Assembly: GCA_903905455.1 (NCBI GenBank)
Contig: CAIVGN010000234.1
Location: 35,443-99,442 of the forward strand
Length of the DNA: 64,000 bases
Reading direction: 5' to 3'
DNA from: an uncultured Archangium sp.
GTDB taxonomy: Bacteria; Myxococcota; Myxococcia; Myxococcales; Myxococcaceae
Shown here: one piece after another, positions 56,002 to 64,000 of the stretch
How the letters are laid out: each line of letters begins with the position of its first letter
Numbering within the stretch: position 1 is the stretch's first letter
Notes under the pieces: model-generated
Database searches by the model: none
Seen by the model: the letters and a program-made list of their open reading frames with translations, nothing else
What the model was told of the DNA's origin: nothing
Translations under genes and position numbers: made by a program

Positions 56002-58506
56002 ATGAAGCGACTTGTTTCCGTGCTCGTACTCGCCGTGTTCGCGGGCTGTAACGCCAACGTGAAGATCGACCCCGAGGGCTACGGCTGCGACGTGGGCGAC
56101 GCGTGCCCCACCGGCTACCAGTGCCGCGACGGCCTGTGCCGCCGCGCGACGGCCGTGGACAACTCGTGCACCGGCGTGACCTGCGACATGCCGCCGGCGC
56201 CCACCTGCGTCGACGGCACCACGGCCCGCACCTGGGGCGGCCGCTGCGTGACGGGCCAGTGCAAGTACGACCCGGTCGACAGCACCTGTCCCACCACCTG
56301 CACCGACGGCGCGTGCACCGACCCGTGCCTGGGCGTCTCGTGCGCCACGCCCCCGCAGGCCGCCTGCACCGACGCCAACACCCTGCGCACCTTCGCCCAG
56401 ACGGGCACCTGCGCCGCCGGCGCCTGCGACTACCAGGGCACCAACACCACCTGCCCCAACGGCTGCGAGAACGCCGTCTGCAAGGGCGCGAACCTCTGCG
56501 CGGGCGTCACCTGCAACACGCCCCCCACGTCCATCTGCATCGGCTCCGAGCGCCGCAGCTTCGCGGCCCTCGGCACCTGCGCCCCCGGCACGGGCGCGTG
56601 CACCTACGCGCCTTCGCAGACCACCTGCGCCAACGGGTGCGCGGTGGGCCAGTGCCTCATGGCCAGCCTCGGCTTCGCCCAGGTCGGCCCGCGGGTGCGC
56701 TTCGCCGTCAACGCGCTCGACATCGCGCCCGGCTCGTCGGGCAACTCGGCCCTCGCGGTGGGCGACAACGGCAAGCTCGCGCGCTGGGACGGCTCGACGT
56801 GGACCGAGCTGATGACCCCCGCCGGCACCGGCAGCCTGCGCTCGGTGGCCTTCGTCACCGCCTCGCTGGCCTACGCGGTCGGCGCCGGGCGCACCGCCCT
56901 CACCGTGCGCCCGGGCGCCAACCAGGTCACGCCGGTCACCGGCCTCGGCGGCTCGGGTGGCGCCAACCTCGTGGCCGTCAGCGGTCGCAGCGAGAGCGCG
57001 GTGTTGATCGCCGACGATCTCGGTGAGTGGTGGCGCCTGGCCCCCGACATGGGCGGCACCCCGGCGTGGACCAACGGGCAGCTGCCCGGCAGCAACGGGC
57101 CCTGGGCCATCAAGGGCGCGTACCTCGACGAGTCACTGCGCGAGCGCATCGTCGGCGCGTGCGGGCCGACCAATTCCCGCGGCCGCTGCGTGGGCTACCG
57201 CTTCCCCACTGGCGGCACCCCCAGCTGGACGGTGCAGCAGCAGACCGGCACCCCGGGCTTCACCGCCGTCGGCGGCGCCTTCGACGTGCCCACCAGCAGC
57301 GGCGTGAGCGAAGCCTTCGCCGGGCGCTCCGACGCCACCCTCGTGGACCACAGCACCGTGGGCTTCACCACCACCCTCTTCTTCACCACCCTGGCCCCGA
57401 CCTCGGCGCTCGTCGGCGGCGACGTGCTGGGCATCACCGCCCAGGCCACCGGCGCCGGCCGCGACGTCTTCGCGCTCACCTCGTCGGCGGGCACGGCCGA
57501 GGGCCACCTCTACCGGCTCTCGCGCCCGGCGGTGATCACCACGCCCAACGACGTGCTCAAGACCTACTACGGCGAAGAACACCTCTCGCCCAACGAGGCC
57601 AACGGGGTGCTGGTCGCCGAGGTGCGGCGCTCGCGCAACGTCAACAACCTCTTCCGCCGCGGCGTGGTCACCAACGAGGCGCTCGACGTGGGCGAAGACT
57701 TCGTGGGCGCATCGGTCGACGACACCGGGGCCTTCGTCTTCGCCGGCGCCTACGGCGACATGGTGGTGCGCCGCCCGCAGGCGAGCACCTTCGACTTCCG
57801 TCGGCCCCCGACCGTCGCCTGGGCGCTCAAGGCCGTGGAGGCCCGCAACGGCACCGGCACCCTCGTCGTCGGCCAGGACGTCGATCTCTCCCAGGGCGTG
57901 GTGGTGCGCATGACCGGCACCACCTTCACCACCGTCACTTCCCAGGCCGGCACCGTCTTCAACGGCGTGTGCCGCGTGTCGGACACCGAGGGCTGGGTGG
58001 TGGGCACCGGCGGCGCGATTCTCCGCGTCACCGGCACCGCCGCCACCGCCGTCACCTCGCCCACCACGAAGGACCTCTGGTCGGTCGACTGCGCCGCCGG
58101 CGTGGCCCTCGCCTGCGGCGCCGACGGTACCGTGCTGCGCGCGCTCAATGGCACCTGGACCGTGGTGTCCCCCGCGGCGTCCATGGCCGGCCAGGTGCTC
58201 AAGACCTGCAAGCTCTCCGGGGCCACCGCCTTCGTGGGCGGCAGCGGCTTCTTCTACCGGCACGACCCCGGCGCCGGGTGGACCACGCTCCCCGGCAAGC
58301 CCGGCCTCACCGCCCTCGTGGTGCGCGGGCCGCAGGAGATCTACGGCGCCTTCGTCAGCGGCGACACCAGCGACGTGTCCCGCTTCGATGGCGCCGCCTG
58401 GAGCACCAGTCTCCTCACGGTTTCAGGGGCCCTGGGGGGGGGTGTGCAAGCGGGTGCGCGGGTGGTATGGGGTGGGACTCTCGGCGCCATTGTCGAAGGG
58501 CGCTGA
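56002..58506 (+). CDS. Large Cys-rich lipoprotein with a propeller-like body
   Basis: An 834-residue exported protein. ATG 56002 with GAGG six bases upstream gives a proper lipoprotein signal (MKRLVSVLVLAVFAGC); a GTG at 55978 is less likely. Residues 20-220 hold short Cys-rich repeats of the form CxGVxCxxPPxxxC (CTGVTCDMPPAPTC, CAGVTCNTPPTSIC). The remaining 600 residues are beta-rich repeats with WD/BNR-like spacing (GNSALAVGDNGKLARWDGST, GWVVGTGGAILRVTG), compatible with a large propeller. It lies within the operon that also encodes the two kinases and may be the surface receptor. Confidence 0.8.
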   Translation: MKRLVSVLVLAVFAGCNANVKIDPEGYGCDVGDACPTGYQCRDGLCRRATAVDNSCTGVTCDMPPAPTCVDGTTARTWGGRCVTGQCKYDPVDSTCPTTCTDGACTDPCLGVSCATPPQAACTDANTLRTFAQTGTCAAGACDYQGTNTTCPNGCENAVCKGANLCAGVTCNTPPTSICIGSERRSFAALGTCAPGTGACTYAPSQTTCANGCAVGQCLMASLGFAQVGPRVRFAVNALDIAPGSSGNSALAVGDNGKLARWDGSTWTELMTPAGTGSLRSVAFVTASLAYAVGAGRTALTVRPGANQVTPVTGLGGSGGANLVAVSGRSESAVLIADDLGEWWRLAPDMGGTPAWTNGQLPGSNGPWAIKGAYLDESLRERIVGACGPTNSRGRCVGYRFPTGGTPSWTVQQQTGTPGFTAVGGAFDVPTSSGVSEAFAGRSDATLVDHSTVGFTTTLFFTTLAPTSALVGGDVLGITAQATGAGRDVFALTSSAGTAEGHLYRLSRPAVITTPNDVLKTYYGEEHLSPNEANGVLVAEVRRSRNVNNLFRRGVVTNEALDVGEDFVGASVDDTGAFVFAGAYGDMVVRRPQASTFDFRRPPTVAWALKAVEARNGTGTLVVGQDVDLSQGVVVRMTGTTFTTVTSQAGTVFNGVCRVSDTEGWVVGTGGAILRVTGTAATAVTSPTTKDLWSVDCAAGVALACGADGTVLRALNGTWTVVSPAASMAGQVLKTCKLSGATAFVGGSGFFYRHDPGAGWTTLPGKPGLTALVVRGPQEIYGAFVSGDTSDVSRFDGAAWSTSLLTVSGALGGGVQAGARVVWGGTLGAIVEGR

Positions 58507-58551
58507 CACCGGCACAGACGTACAGTGCACCAGCCGGAAAAGGGGCGGAAC

Positions 58552-60252
58552 ATGAAGGAACTGGACCCTCGCATCCGCATTCGCGCGCCGCTTCGGTGTG
58601 ACGGCATCGGCCGGCTGGACTGCGCCGAAGACACCGTCTCGGGCGACCGCCTCGCGGTGCGCTGGCTGCCCCTCGACGCCAACGGCGAGCAGGCCGTGAA
58701 GGCCTGTGCCCGGTTGCCCGAGCACCCCACGCTCCCCCGCATTCTCCAGACCGGCCAGGTCGGCGCCTCGGCCTTCGTGGCCCTCGACTTCCCCGACGGC
58801 GAGATGCTCTCGGCCTATGGCGAAGAGCGCCTCGCCAACGACGTGCTGCTGCGCCTGGCCGGGCAGCTCTCGGACGCCCTGGCCACGGTGCACGCCCAGG
58901 GCGTGGTGCACGGCGAGATGAGCCGCGACTCGGTGCTGCTGGTGCCCGGTGGCAAGGCCTCGCTGTGGGACATGCCGCTGGTCATCGCCAACCGCCTGAG
59001 CGACCGCCGCGGTGAGAACCGCCTGATGCAGAACCTGGTCAAGACCGCGCCGTACCTCGCGCCCGAGCGTGCGCGCGGGGCCGGGGCGAGCCAGGCCAGT
59101 GACGTGTACGCGCTCGGCGCGATCCTCTGCGTGGCCGGTGGCGCGCCGCTGCCGACGGCGTCGACGACGCTGGGCGTGGTGCACCAGGTCGAAGCAGGTC
59201 AGTGGACCCCGCGCGTGCCGGAGTCGCTGCCCGAGCGTTGGCGCGCGATGATCGAGCGCATGGTGGCCCGCGAGGCCTCGGCCCGTCCCACGGCAATGGA
59301 GGTCGCGATGGCTTTCTCACAGGCGCCCGGCGAGGGCTCGCTTCCCACCGTGCCCGAGCTGCCCGCGGTGCGCGTGCACCCCGAGATCCTCGCCGCGGCC
59401 GACGCGCTGATGCGCTCCCAGGTCGAGGCCATGCGCGCCCCGACGCGTGAGGTGCCCGCCGCCGAGTTCGCCGCCGCCGCAGCCCTGGCGATGGCCGACG
59501 TGACCCCGCTGGCGCCGACCAACGCGCTCCCCGTCACCATCGACCCGATGCCCGAGCTGAACCTCTCGGCCGCGCCCCGACTGCACGTCAGCCCCATCGA
59601 CGAGGTGAGCGCGCCCGGCCCCCAGGTGCACTCGCACACCCTGGACGAGGTGAGCGAGGCCGCGCACGACGTGGTCCGCATCCCCACCATCGAGATCAAG
59701 GCCATCGCCGCCGAGATGGCGCTGCTCGCGCCCCGCCCCGCGCCTGCGCCGCTGGCCCCGTCGATCGCCCTCACCGAGAACCTCTCGGTCTCGGCCGAGC
59801 TGGCCGCTGACGGCGCGATGACGCTGTCCGAAGACGAGGTCGCGGCGATTCACGCCACCTCCCGCCGCGCGTGGATGGTGTTCGGCGCCATCGCCGGGGC
59901 CGCCCTGGCGCTGATGGCCGTGGTGGTGATGCTCGCCACCAGCACGCCCGAGCCCACCGTGGCGCCCGTGGCGCCGGTCCCGGCCCCGGTCGTGACCGCC
60001 GCGAAGCCCAGCGCCCCCGCCGACGAACTGGCGCCGCTGCCGAAGCTGGCCGCCAAGCAGGTGAAGGCCGCCGCCCCGCAGCGCGAGACCCCGGCCGTGA
60101 CCGAGAACGCTCCGACGCCCGCGGTGGAAACCGCCGAGACGCCCGCGCCCCAGCCGGCCGTCGAGACCCGCGCCACCGCGGCTGACTTCAGCTTCCTCGA
60201 GAGCACCGAAGCCCCGCACAGCGAGCTCAAGCGCCCCAGCTCGGAGTTCTGA
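58552..60252 (+). CDS. Transmembrane Ser/Thr pseudokinase
   Basis: A 566-residue protein. Residues 10-265 fold as a protein kinase, but every catalytic signature is altered: the Gly-loop is missing, the VAIK lysine is Arg37 (LAVRWLP), HRDLKPxN reads HGEMSRDS (120-127) and DFG reads DMP (140-142). APE and the later SDVYALGAILCVAGG helix are kept. A disordered Ala/Pro region, one membrane helix (about 441-463, WMVFGAIAGAALALMAVVVM) and a Pro/Ala-rich outer tail follow. Pseudokinases usually scaffold or gate an active kinase, and one is encoded two genes later. ATG 58552 is chosen for its GGGCGGAA site. Confidence 0.85.
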   Translation: MKELDPRIRIRAPLRCDGIGRLDCAEDTVSGDRLAVRWLPLDANGEQAVKACARLPEHPTLPRILQTGQVGASAFVALDFPDGEMLSAYGEERLANDVLLRLAGQLSDALATVHAQGVVHGEMSRDSVLLVPGGKASLWDMPLVIANRLSDRRGENRLMQNLVKTAPYLAPERARGAGASQASDVYALGAILCVAGGAPLPTASTTLGVVHQVEAGQWTPRVPESLPERWRAMIERMVAREASARPTAMEVAMAFSQAPGEGSLPTVPELPAVRVHPEILAAADALMRSQVEAMRAPTREVPAAEFAAAAALAMADVTPLAPTNALPVTIDPMPELNLSAAPRLHVSPIDEVSAPGPQVHSHTLDEVSEAAHDVVRIPTIEIKAIAAEMALLAPRPAPAPLAPSIALTENLSVSAELAADGAMTLSEDEVAAIHATSRRAWMVFGAIAGAALALMAVVVMLATSTPEPTVAPVAPVPAPVVTAAKPSAPADELAPLPKLAAKQVKAAAPQRETPAVTENAPTPAVETAETPAPQPAVETRATAADFSFLESTEAPHSELKRPSSEF

Positions 60253-60265
60253 GCCCGCACCGTCC

Positions 60266-61255
60266 GTGGGGAAGTTCATCTACGCGCTGCTGGGGCTCGC
60301 GACGCTGGTCGCCGTGAGCCTCACGGTCGTGCTGGTTCGCAAGACGCTGAAGCGCCCCGAGCCACCGCTGGCCGTGGCGACGCCCGTGCCATGTGGGGAC
60401 CTCGCGGAGGTTCCGCGCGCGGGGCGACCCCTCGCGTCGGCCGCGCCGCTGCTCCTCGCCACCGAGGGCGCCACGGTGCGCATCGACGGAGCCCCGCCCG
60501 GGGCGCAGCTGGCGGCCGGCCAGCACGTGGTCGAGGCGCTGGCCTTCGACGCGGTCCCCACGACGCTCACGCTCCAGGTCGACGCGTACCACCCGGTGCT
60601 GCTCGACGCCCGGGTGAGCTCGGGCGCGGTGACGCTGTTGGTGCTCGGCGCGCGCTGCGTGTCCTGCGCGCCCGCGCAGGCGGCGCTCGACCTCGACGCC
60701 CGGCCCGGCGCCTCGGGTGACCAGGCGGGCCTGGCGCGCGCGCTGGCCGGTGGAGACTGGGCGCTCGCCGCCGCGCAGGTCCGGGCGCTGGGGCCGGCGG
60801 CGCGAAAGAAAGAGGAAACGACCCGGTTGCTCGCGGTGCTCTGGGCGCTCGCGGCCCGGCCCACGCTGGCCCGGGTGCAGATTGGCCGGCTGCCGCGGCA
60901 GCATCCCTTGCGTGCGCTGCTCGAGAAGTTCGACGCCGAGGAAGACCGGGTGCCAGCGCGGCAACTCGAGAACGCCACCGCGTCGTGGAACGCGACGAGC
61001 GAGCACTTCGAGCGCCTCACCGATCGCTTCGTGCCCGACGCGCCGGTGCTGCTCACCGAACTCACGCGCACCTTCGACCGGCTCTCCGGGCGCTTCGTGC
61101 AGGCCCAGGCCGACCGCGACCTCGGGGCCTGCGAGGCCATCATCGACGAGGCCGGCGGGGCCGTGCGCGAGGCGGTGGTGAAGCTGAGGGCGCTGCGCCC
61201 GGGCGACTGCGCCTGGCAGGACCGCGTGAGCGCCGCGGCCGACAACTCGTATTAG
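60266..61255 (+). CDS. Membrane-anchored protein of unknown function with a PEGA-like segment
   Basis: A 329-residue protein from GTG 60266, 13 bases after the pseudokinase. Residues 4-25 are a membrane anchor (FIYALLGLATLVAVSLTVVL). Residues 60-120 look like a PEGA-type beta domain (ATVRIDGAPPGAQLAAGQHV), and CVSCAPAQ gives one Cys pair. The C-terminal half is helical and rich in Arg/Ala (LARVQIGRLPRQHPLRALLE). No catalytic motif is seen. It is sandwiched between pseudokinase and kinase, so it is likely part of that complex. Confidence 0.6.
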   Translation: MGKFIYALLGLATLVAVSLTVVLVRKTLKRPEPPLAVATPVPCGDLAEVPRAGRPLASAAPLLLATEGATVRIDGAPPGAQLAAGQHVVEALAFDAVPTTLTLQVDAYHPVLLDARVSSGAVTLLVLGARCVSCAPAQAALDLDARPGASGDQAGLARALAGGDWALAAAQVRALGPAARKKEETTRLLAVLWALAARPTLARVQIGRLPRQHPLRALLEKFDAEEDRVPARQLENATASWNATSEHFERLTDRFVPDAPVLLTELTRTFDRLSGRFVQAQADRDLGACEAIIDEAGGAVREAVVKLRALRPGDCAWQDRVSAAADNSY

Positions 61256-61267
61256 ACAGCAGCGACC

Positions 61268-64000
61268 GTGAGCACCGACTGCATCACCGACGACGCCCTG
61301 GCTGCGTGGGCGGACGGAAAGGCGACGGACGAAGCCGTGGCGCAGATGACCGCGCACGTCGCCGGCTGCGACACGTGCCGCGTGGTGCTGGCGGAGGTCG
61401 CGCGCAGCTCCGGCGAGCGGCCGGCCCCGCAAACCCTCGGTCGCTACCAGCTCCAGGAAAAGGTCGGGGCCGGCGGCATGGGCACCGTCTGGGCCGCGTG
61501 GGACCCGACGCTCGGCCGCCGCGTCGCGGTGAAGTTGATCCACGAGGCGACGGGCGACGGCGCGCACCGGGCGCAGCGCTTCCTGCACGAGCGGCAGGTG
61601 CTGGCCGGCCTCGAGCACCCGCACATCGCGCGGCTCCTCGACGCGGGTGAGACGGCCGAGGGGCGCCCATGGTTCGCCATGGACTTCGTCGACGGCCAAC
61701 CGCTGGACCAGTACTGCGACGCGCGGCGCTTGACGATCCGGCAGCGCCTCGCGCTGCTGCTCCCGGTGTTCGACGCCGTCTCGTACGCGCACCAGCACCT
61801 CGTGGTGCACCGCGACCTCAAGCCGGGGAACATTCTCGTGGGGGCTGACGGCGCCCCGCGGCTCGTGGACTTCGGCATCGCGCGGCTGCTCGAGGCCGAG
61901 GGCGCGCTGACCCAGACCGGCCTGACGCCCATGACCCCGGCCTACGCGTCGCCCGAGCAGGTGCGCCACGAGCCGGTGGCCACCACCTCCGACGTGTACT
62001 CGCTGGGCGTGGTGCTCTTCGAGACGCTGACCGGGGTGAGCCCCTATGACGTGCCGTCCGGGGAGCTCGACGCGCTGCTGACCGCGGTGCGCGACCAGGA
62101 GCCGGCGGCGCCGAGCGTGGCCCTGTCCCGCGCCCCGGCCCAGGCGGTGGAATGCCGGGCGACCTCGCGAGAGCGCCTGGGCCGAGAGCTGCGCGTCGAG
62201 GGCCTCGACGCCATCGTGCTCATGGCCCTGCGCAAGGAGCCGAAGGACCGCTACCCCTCGGTGCTCGCCCTGGCCGACGACGTGCACGCCGCGCTCGAGG
62301 GGAGGAGCACCGTCGCCCGCCGCGGCACCACCGCCTACCGGGCGCTGCGCTTCGTGCGACGCCACAAGGCGAGCGTCGCCGCGGTGAGCGCGGCCCTGCT
62401 CTCGCTCGTGGCGGGGCTGGTCTCGACGCTGTGGCAGGCCCAACGCGCCGAGCGAGAGCGAGACACCGCGCAGCGCCGCTTCACCCAGGTGCGCGCGCTC
62501 GCCCACGCGGTGCTCTTCGACTACCACGACGGCATGGCGGGGCTCCCCGGCTCGACCCCGCTGCGCGAGCGCGTGGTGAAGGACGCGCAGGTCTACCTCG
62601 ACGGGCTCTCGAGGGAGGCCCAGGGCGACCTCTCGCTGCGCCGCGAGCTGGCGCAGGGGTTCCTCAAGCTGGGCGACGTACAGGGCGACCCCTTCGCGGC
62701 GAGCCTGGGCGATCTCACGGCGGCGAAGGGCAGCTACCTGCGCGCGCGCTCGCTCGCCGAGGCGCTCACCGCCCTCGAACCGGCCGACTGGGACGCGCGG
62801 CGGGTCATCGCCTCGAGCCACGAGAAGGTGGGCGCGGTGCTCGAGGTGAGCGGAGACCTCAGGCAGGCGCTCGCCGAGTACGACCTCGCGCGCACGCTGG
62901 ACGACGCGCTCGCCACCGAGCGCCCCGGCGACCTCGACCAGCGCACCACCGCCTCGCGCGATGATCTCGCCGCGGGCCAGGTGCTGCTCCAGCTCGGAGA
63001 CCTCGACGCCGCGTCGCTGCGCCTGGAGCGGGCGCTGGCCGCGCGGAAGTACGTGCTCGAGAACCGCGTGGACCCCGGCACGCGGCGCGGGGTGGCCACG
63101 GTGTTGGTCTCGTTGACCGACGTGCGCCAGGAGCAGGGCCGCCTCGACGAGGCCCTCGCGCACGCCGAGGAGGCCGAGCGCATGCTCGCGGCGCTGGCCG
63201 TCGAGCGCCCCGATGATGCCGATGCGCAGCGCGGGGTGTCTCGCGCGTGGGCGGGACTGGCGGGCCTCTACCGGATCGCGCGCCAGCCCGAGCGCGCGGT
63301 GGCCGTTTCGCGCAAGAGCGTGGCCCAGGCGCGCAAGGCCGTGGCCGCCGACCCGGCCAACTCCGTCGCGCGCCGCGACCTCACTACCGCCCTGGGCAAC
63401 CTCGGAATGGCGTTGAGCGCCCAGCATGCGTGGCAAGAGCTCGCCCCGGTCGAAGAGGAGGCCCTCGCCCTGCAGCGCGCGCTGAGCCACGACGAGCCGG
63501 ACAACCTGCAGTACCACCGCGATCTCCTCTCGCTGCTGGCGATGGCGGCCCCCGGGGCCCTCGAGCGCGGCGAGCTCGGCGTCGCCGAAGCGCGGGCGCA
63601 GGAGCAACTCACCGTGGCCGCCGCCCTCGCCGCCACCCCGGCCCTGAACGTGGGGGCGCAGGAAGACGGGGTGATGGCGCACTCCTTCCTGGGGACGGTG
63701 CGGGCCGCGCAGCACCGCTACGACGAGGCCATCACCGAGAACCGGCTGGCGATGGCCGGCCTCGAGGCGCTGCTCCGGGAGAACCCGACGCTCGAGCGGG
63801 TGCGGGTGCGCCTGGCCATCGCGCGCTCGGCCGAGGGGGAATACCGGGTGCGGCAGGCAGAGCGCGCGGCCGCGCCGAAGCGACGGGCCGCGTGGGAACT
63901 GGCGCTCGCCACGCTCACCAGCGCGCTCGAAGAAGCCGCCGCCATCGAGAGGGCTGGCCACGCGACCGGGACGCTGCAGCGCTCGAACGACGAGACCCGC
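61268..64000 (+). CDS. Ser/Thr protein kinase with N-terminal HxxxCxxC motif and TPR-like tail (partial)
   Basis: A frame open from GTG 61268 to the window end (at least 911 codons, no stop). Residues 1-45 contain HVAGCDTC (His30, Cys34, Cys37), the zinc-binding H-x3-C-x2-C of anti-sigma-like ZAS domains. The kinase domain begins at about 58: Gly-loop VGAGGMGTVW, Lys89 (VAVKL), HRDLKPGN, DFGIAR and ASPEQ are all intact. A membrane helix follows (SVAAVSAALLSLVAGLVSTL), then TPR-like helical repeats to the end. Kinases of this layout are common in myxobacteria. It starts 12 bases after the preceding gene and should be the active kinase of the operon. Confidence 0.9.
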   Translation, partial: MSTDCITDDALAAWADGKATDEAVAQMTAHVAGCDTCRVVLAEVARSSGERPAPQTLGRYQLQEKVGAGGMGTVWAAWDPTLGRRVAVKLIHEATGDGAHRAQRFLHERQVLAGLEHPHIARLLDAGETAEGRPWFAMDFVDGQPLDQYCDARRLTIRQRLALLLPVFDAVSYAHQHLVVHRDLKPGNILVGADGAPRLVDFGIARLLEAEGALTQTGLTPMTPAYASPEQVRHEPVATTSDVYSLGVVLFETLTGVSPYDVPSGELDALLTAVRDQEPAAPSVALSRAPAQAVECRATSRERLGRELRVEGLDAIVLMALRKEPKDRYPSVLALADDVHAALEGRSTVARRGTTAYRALRFVRRHKASVAAVSAALLSLVAGLVSTLWQAQRAERERDTAQRRFTQVRALAHAVLFDYHDGMAGLPGSTPLRERVVKDAQVYLDGLSREAQGDLSLRRELAQGFLKLGDVQGDPFAASLGDLTAAKGSYLRARSLAEALTALEPADWDARRVIASSHEKVGAVLEVSGDLRQALAEYDLARTLDDALATERPGDLDQRTTASRDDLAAGQVLLQLGDLDAASLRLERALAARKYVLENRVDPGTRRGVATVLVSLTDVRQEQGRLDEALAHAEEAERMLAALAVERPDDADAQRGVSRAWAGLAGLYRIARQPERAVAVSRKSVAQARKAVAADPANSVARRDLTTALGNLGMALSAQHAWQELAPVEEEALALQRALSHDEPDNLQYHRDLLSLLAMAAPGALERGELGVAEARAQEQLTVAAALAATPALNVGAQEDGVMAHSFLGTVRAAQHRYDEAITENRLAMAGLEALLRENPTLERVRVRLAIARSAEGEYRVRQAERAAAPKRRAAWELALATLTSALEEAAAIERAGHATGTLQRSNDETR

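Noticed and set aside
60227..63961. 1244-codon antisense frame opposite the kinase
   Set aside because: The sense strand is one uninterrupted kinase frame with all catalytic motifs, so the antisense frame is a shadow.

Overview
The window is very GC-rich (about 70% by eye), densely coded on both strands, and has no rRNA, tRNA, CRISPR array or insertion sequence that I can recognise. Ser/Thr kinases fused to repeat domains, many secreted or lipoprotein Cys-rich repeat proteins of MopE type, MshEN/GspE-N domains and a response-regulator/nucleotide-cyclase fusion together point to a myxobacterium (Myxococcota), probably chromosomal. The genus cannot be fixed from the sequence. No gene-free stretch exceeds about 300 bases.

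Layout. 1-1736 (+): tail of a Kdo/LPS operon (kdsC), a stand-alone MshEN-domain protein and a frameshifted small secreted protein. 1803-9278 (mostly -): gyrA, then a three-gene set read from 7124 to 4622 (MshEN-MshEN-REC-cyclase, a degenerate AAA+ fragment, a TerB-like protein), an NmrA-like oxidoreductase and an RMD1/DUF155 protein. 9342-16023: a large PAP2 + spermidine-synthase-like membrane fusion, a DTW tRNA-modification enzyme, an AraC-type regulator and small secreted proteins. 16036-21894 (-): carB and a receptor-like Ser/Thr kinase. 21944-26359 is a mosaic of small, broken or paralogous genes: a secreted protein split by a frameshift, a small ORF whose C-terminus copies that of a nearby methyltransferase, and an AbiEi-type winged-helix/DUF559 nuclease-like protein.

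The metabolic core is a complete reductive pyrimidine degradation route in two blocks. The first is preT-preA (29141-26396, -), which reduces uracil/thymine to dihydropyrimidine. The second, spread over 34398-42948 (+), holds beta-ureidopropionase, dihydropyrimidinase, an NCS1 nucleobase permease, (methyl)malonate-semialdehyde dehydrogenase and a class III omega-aminotransferase. An uncharacterised P-loop protein (42952-43944) follows only three bases after the aminotransferase. A long GC-rich palindrome closes this block. Between the two blocks lie a TPR/phospholipase D pair, small secreted proteins and an orphan XdhC-like protein; inside the second block are an SDR on the opposite strand and a heptad-repeat coiled-coil gene.

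44010-55000 is rich in cell-envelope genes: a MopE-like lipoprotein ending in a CxxCH cytochrome-like domain, two Omp85-type barrels, a lipoprotein M20 peptidase, PspC and zinc-ribbon membrane proteins, an alpha/beta hydrolase, a metallophosphoesterase and a Cys-rich lipoprotein. 55091-64000 (+) appears to be one signalling operon: a PEGA/TPR-like membrane protein, a Cys-rich lipoprotein with a propeller-like body, a transmembrane pseudokinase, a PEGA-like membrane protein and an active Ser/Thr kinase with an N-terminal zinc-binding anti-sigma-like motif that runs off the end.

Most notable for follow-up: the double-MshEN/REC/cyclase protein, the pseudokinase-kinase operon, the PAP2-spermidine synthase fusion, the P-loop protein linked to pyrimidine catabolism, and the MopE-cytochrome fusion.
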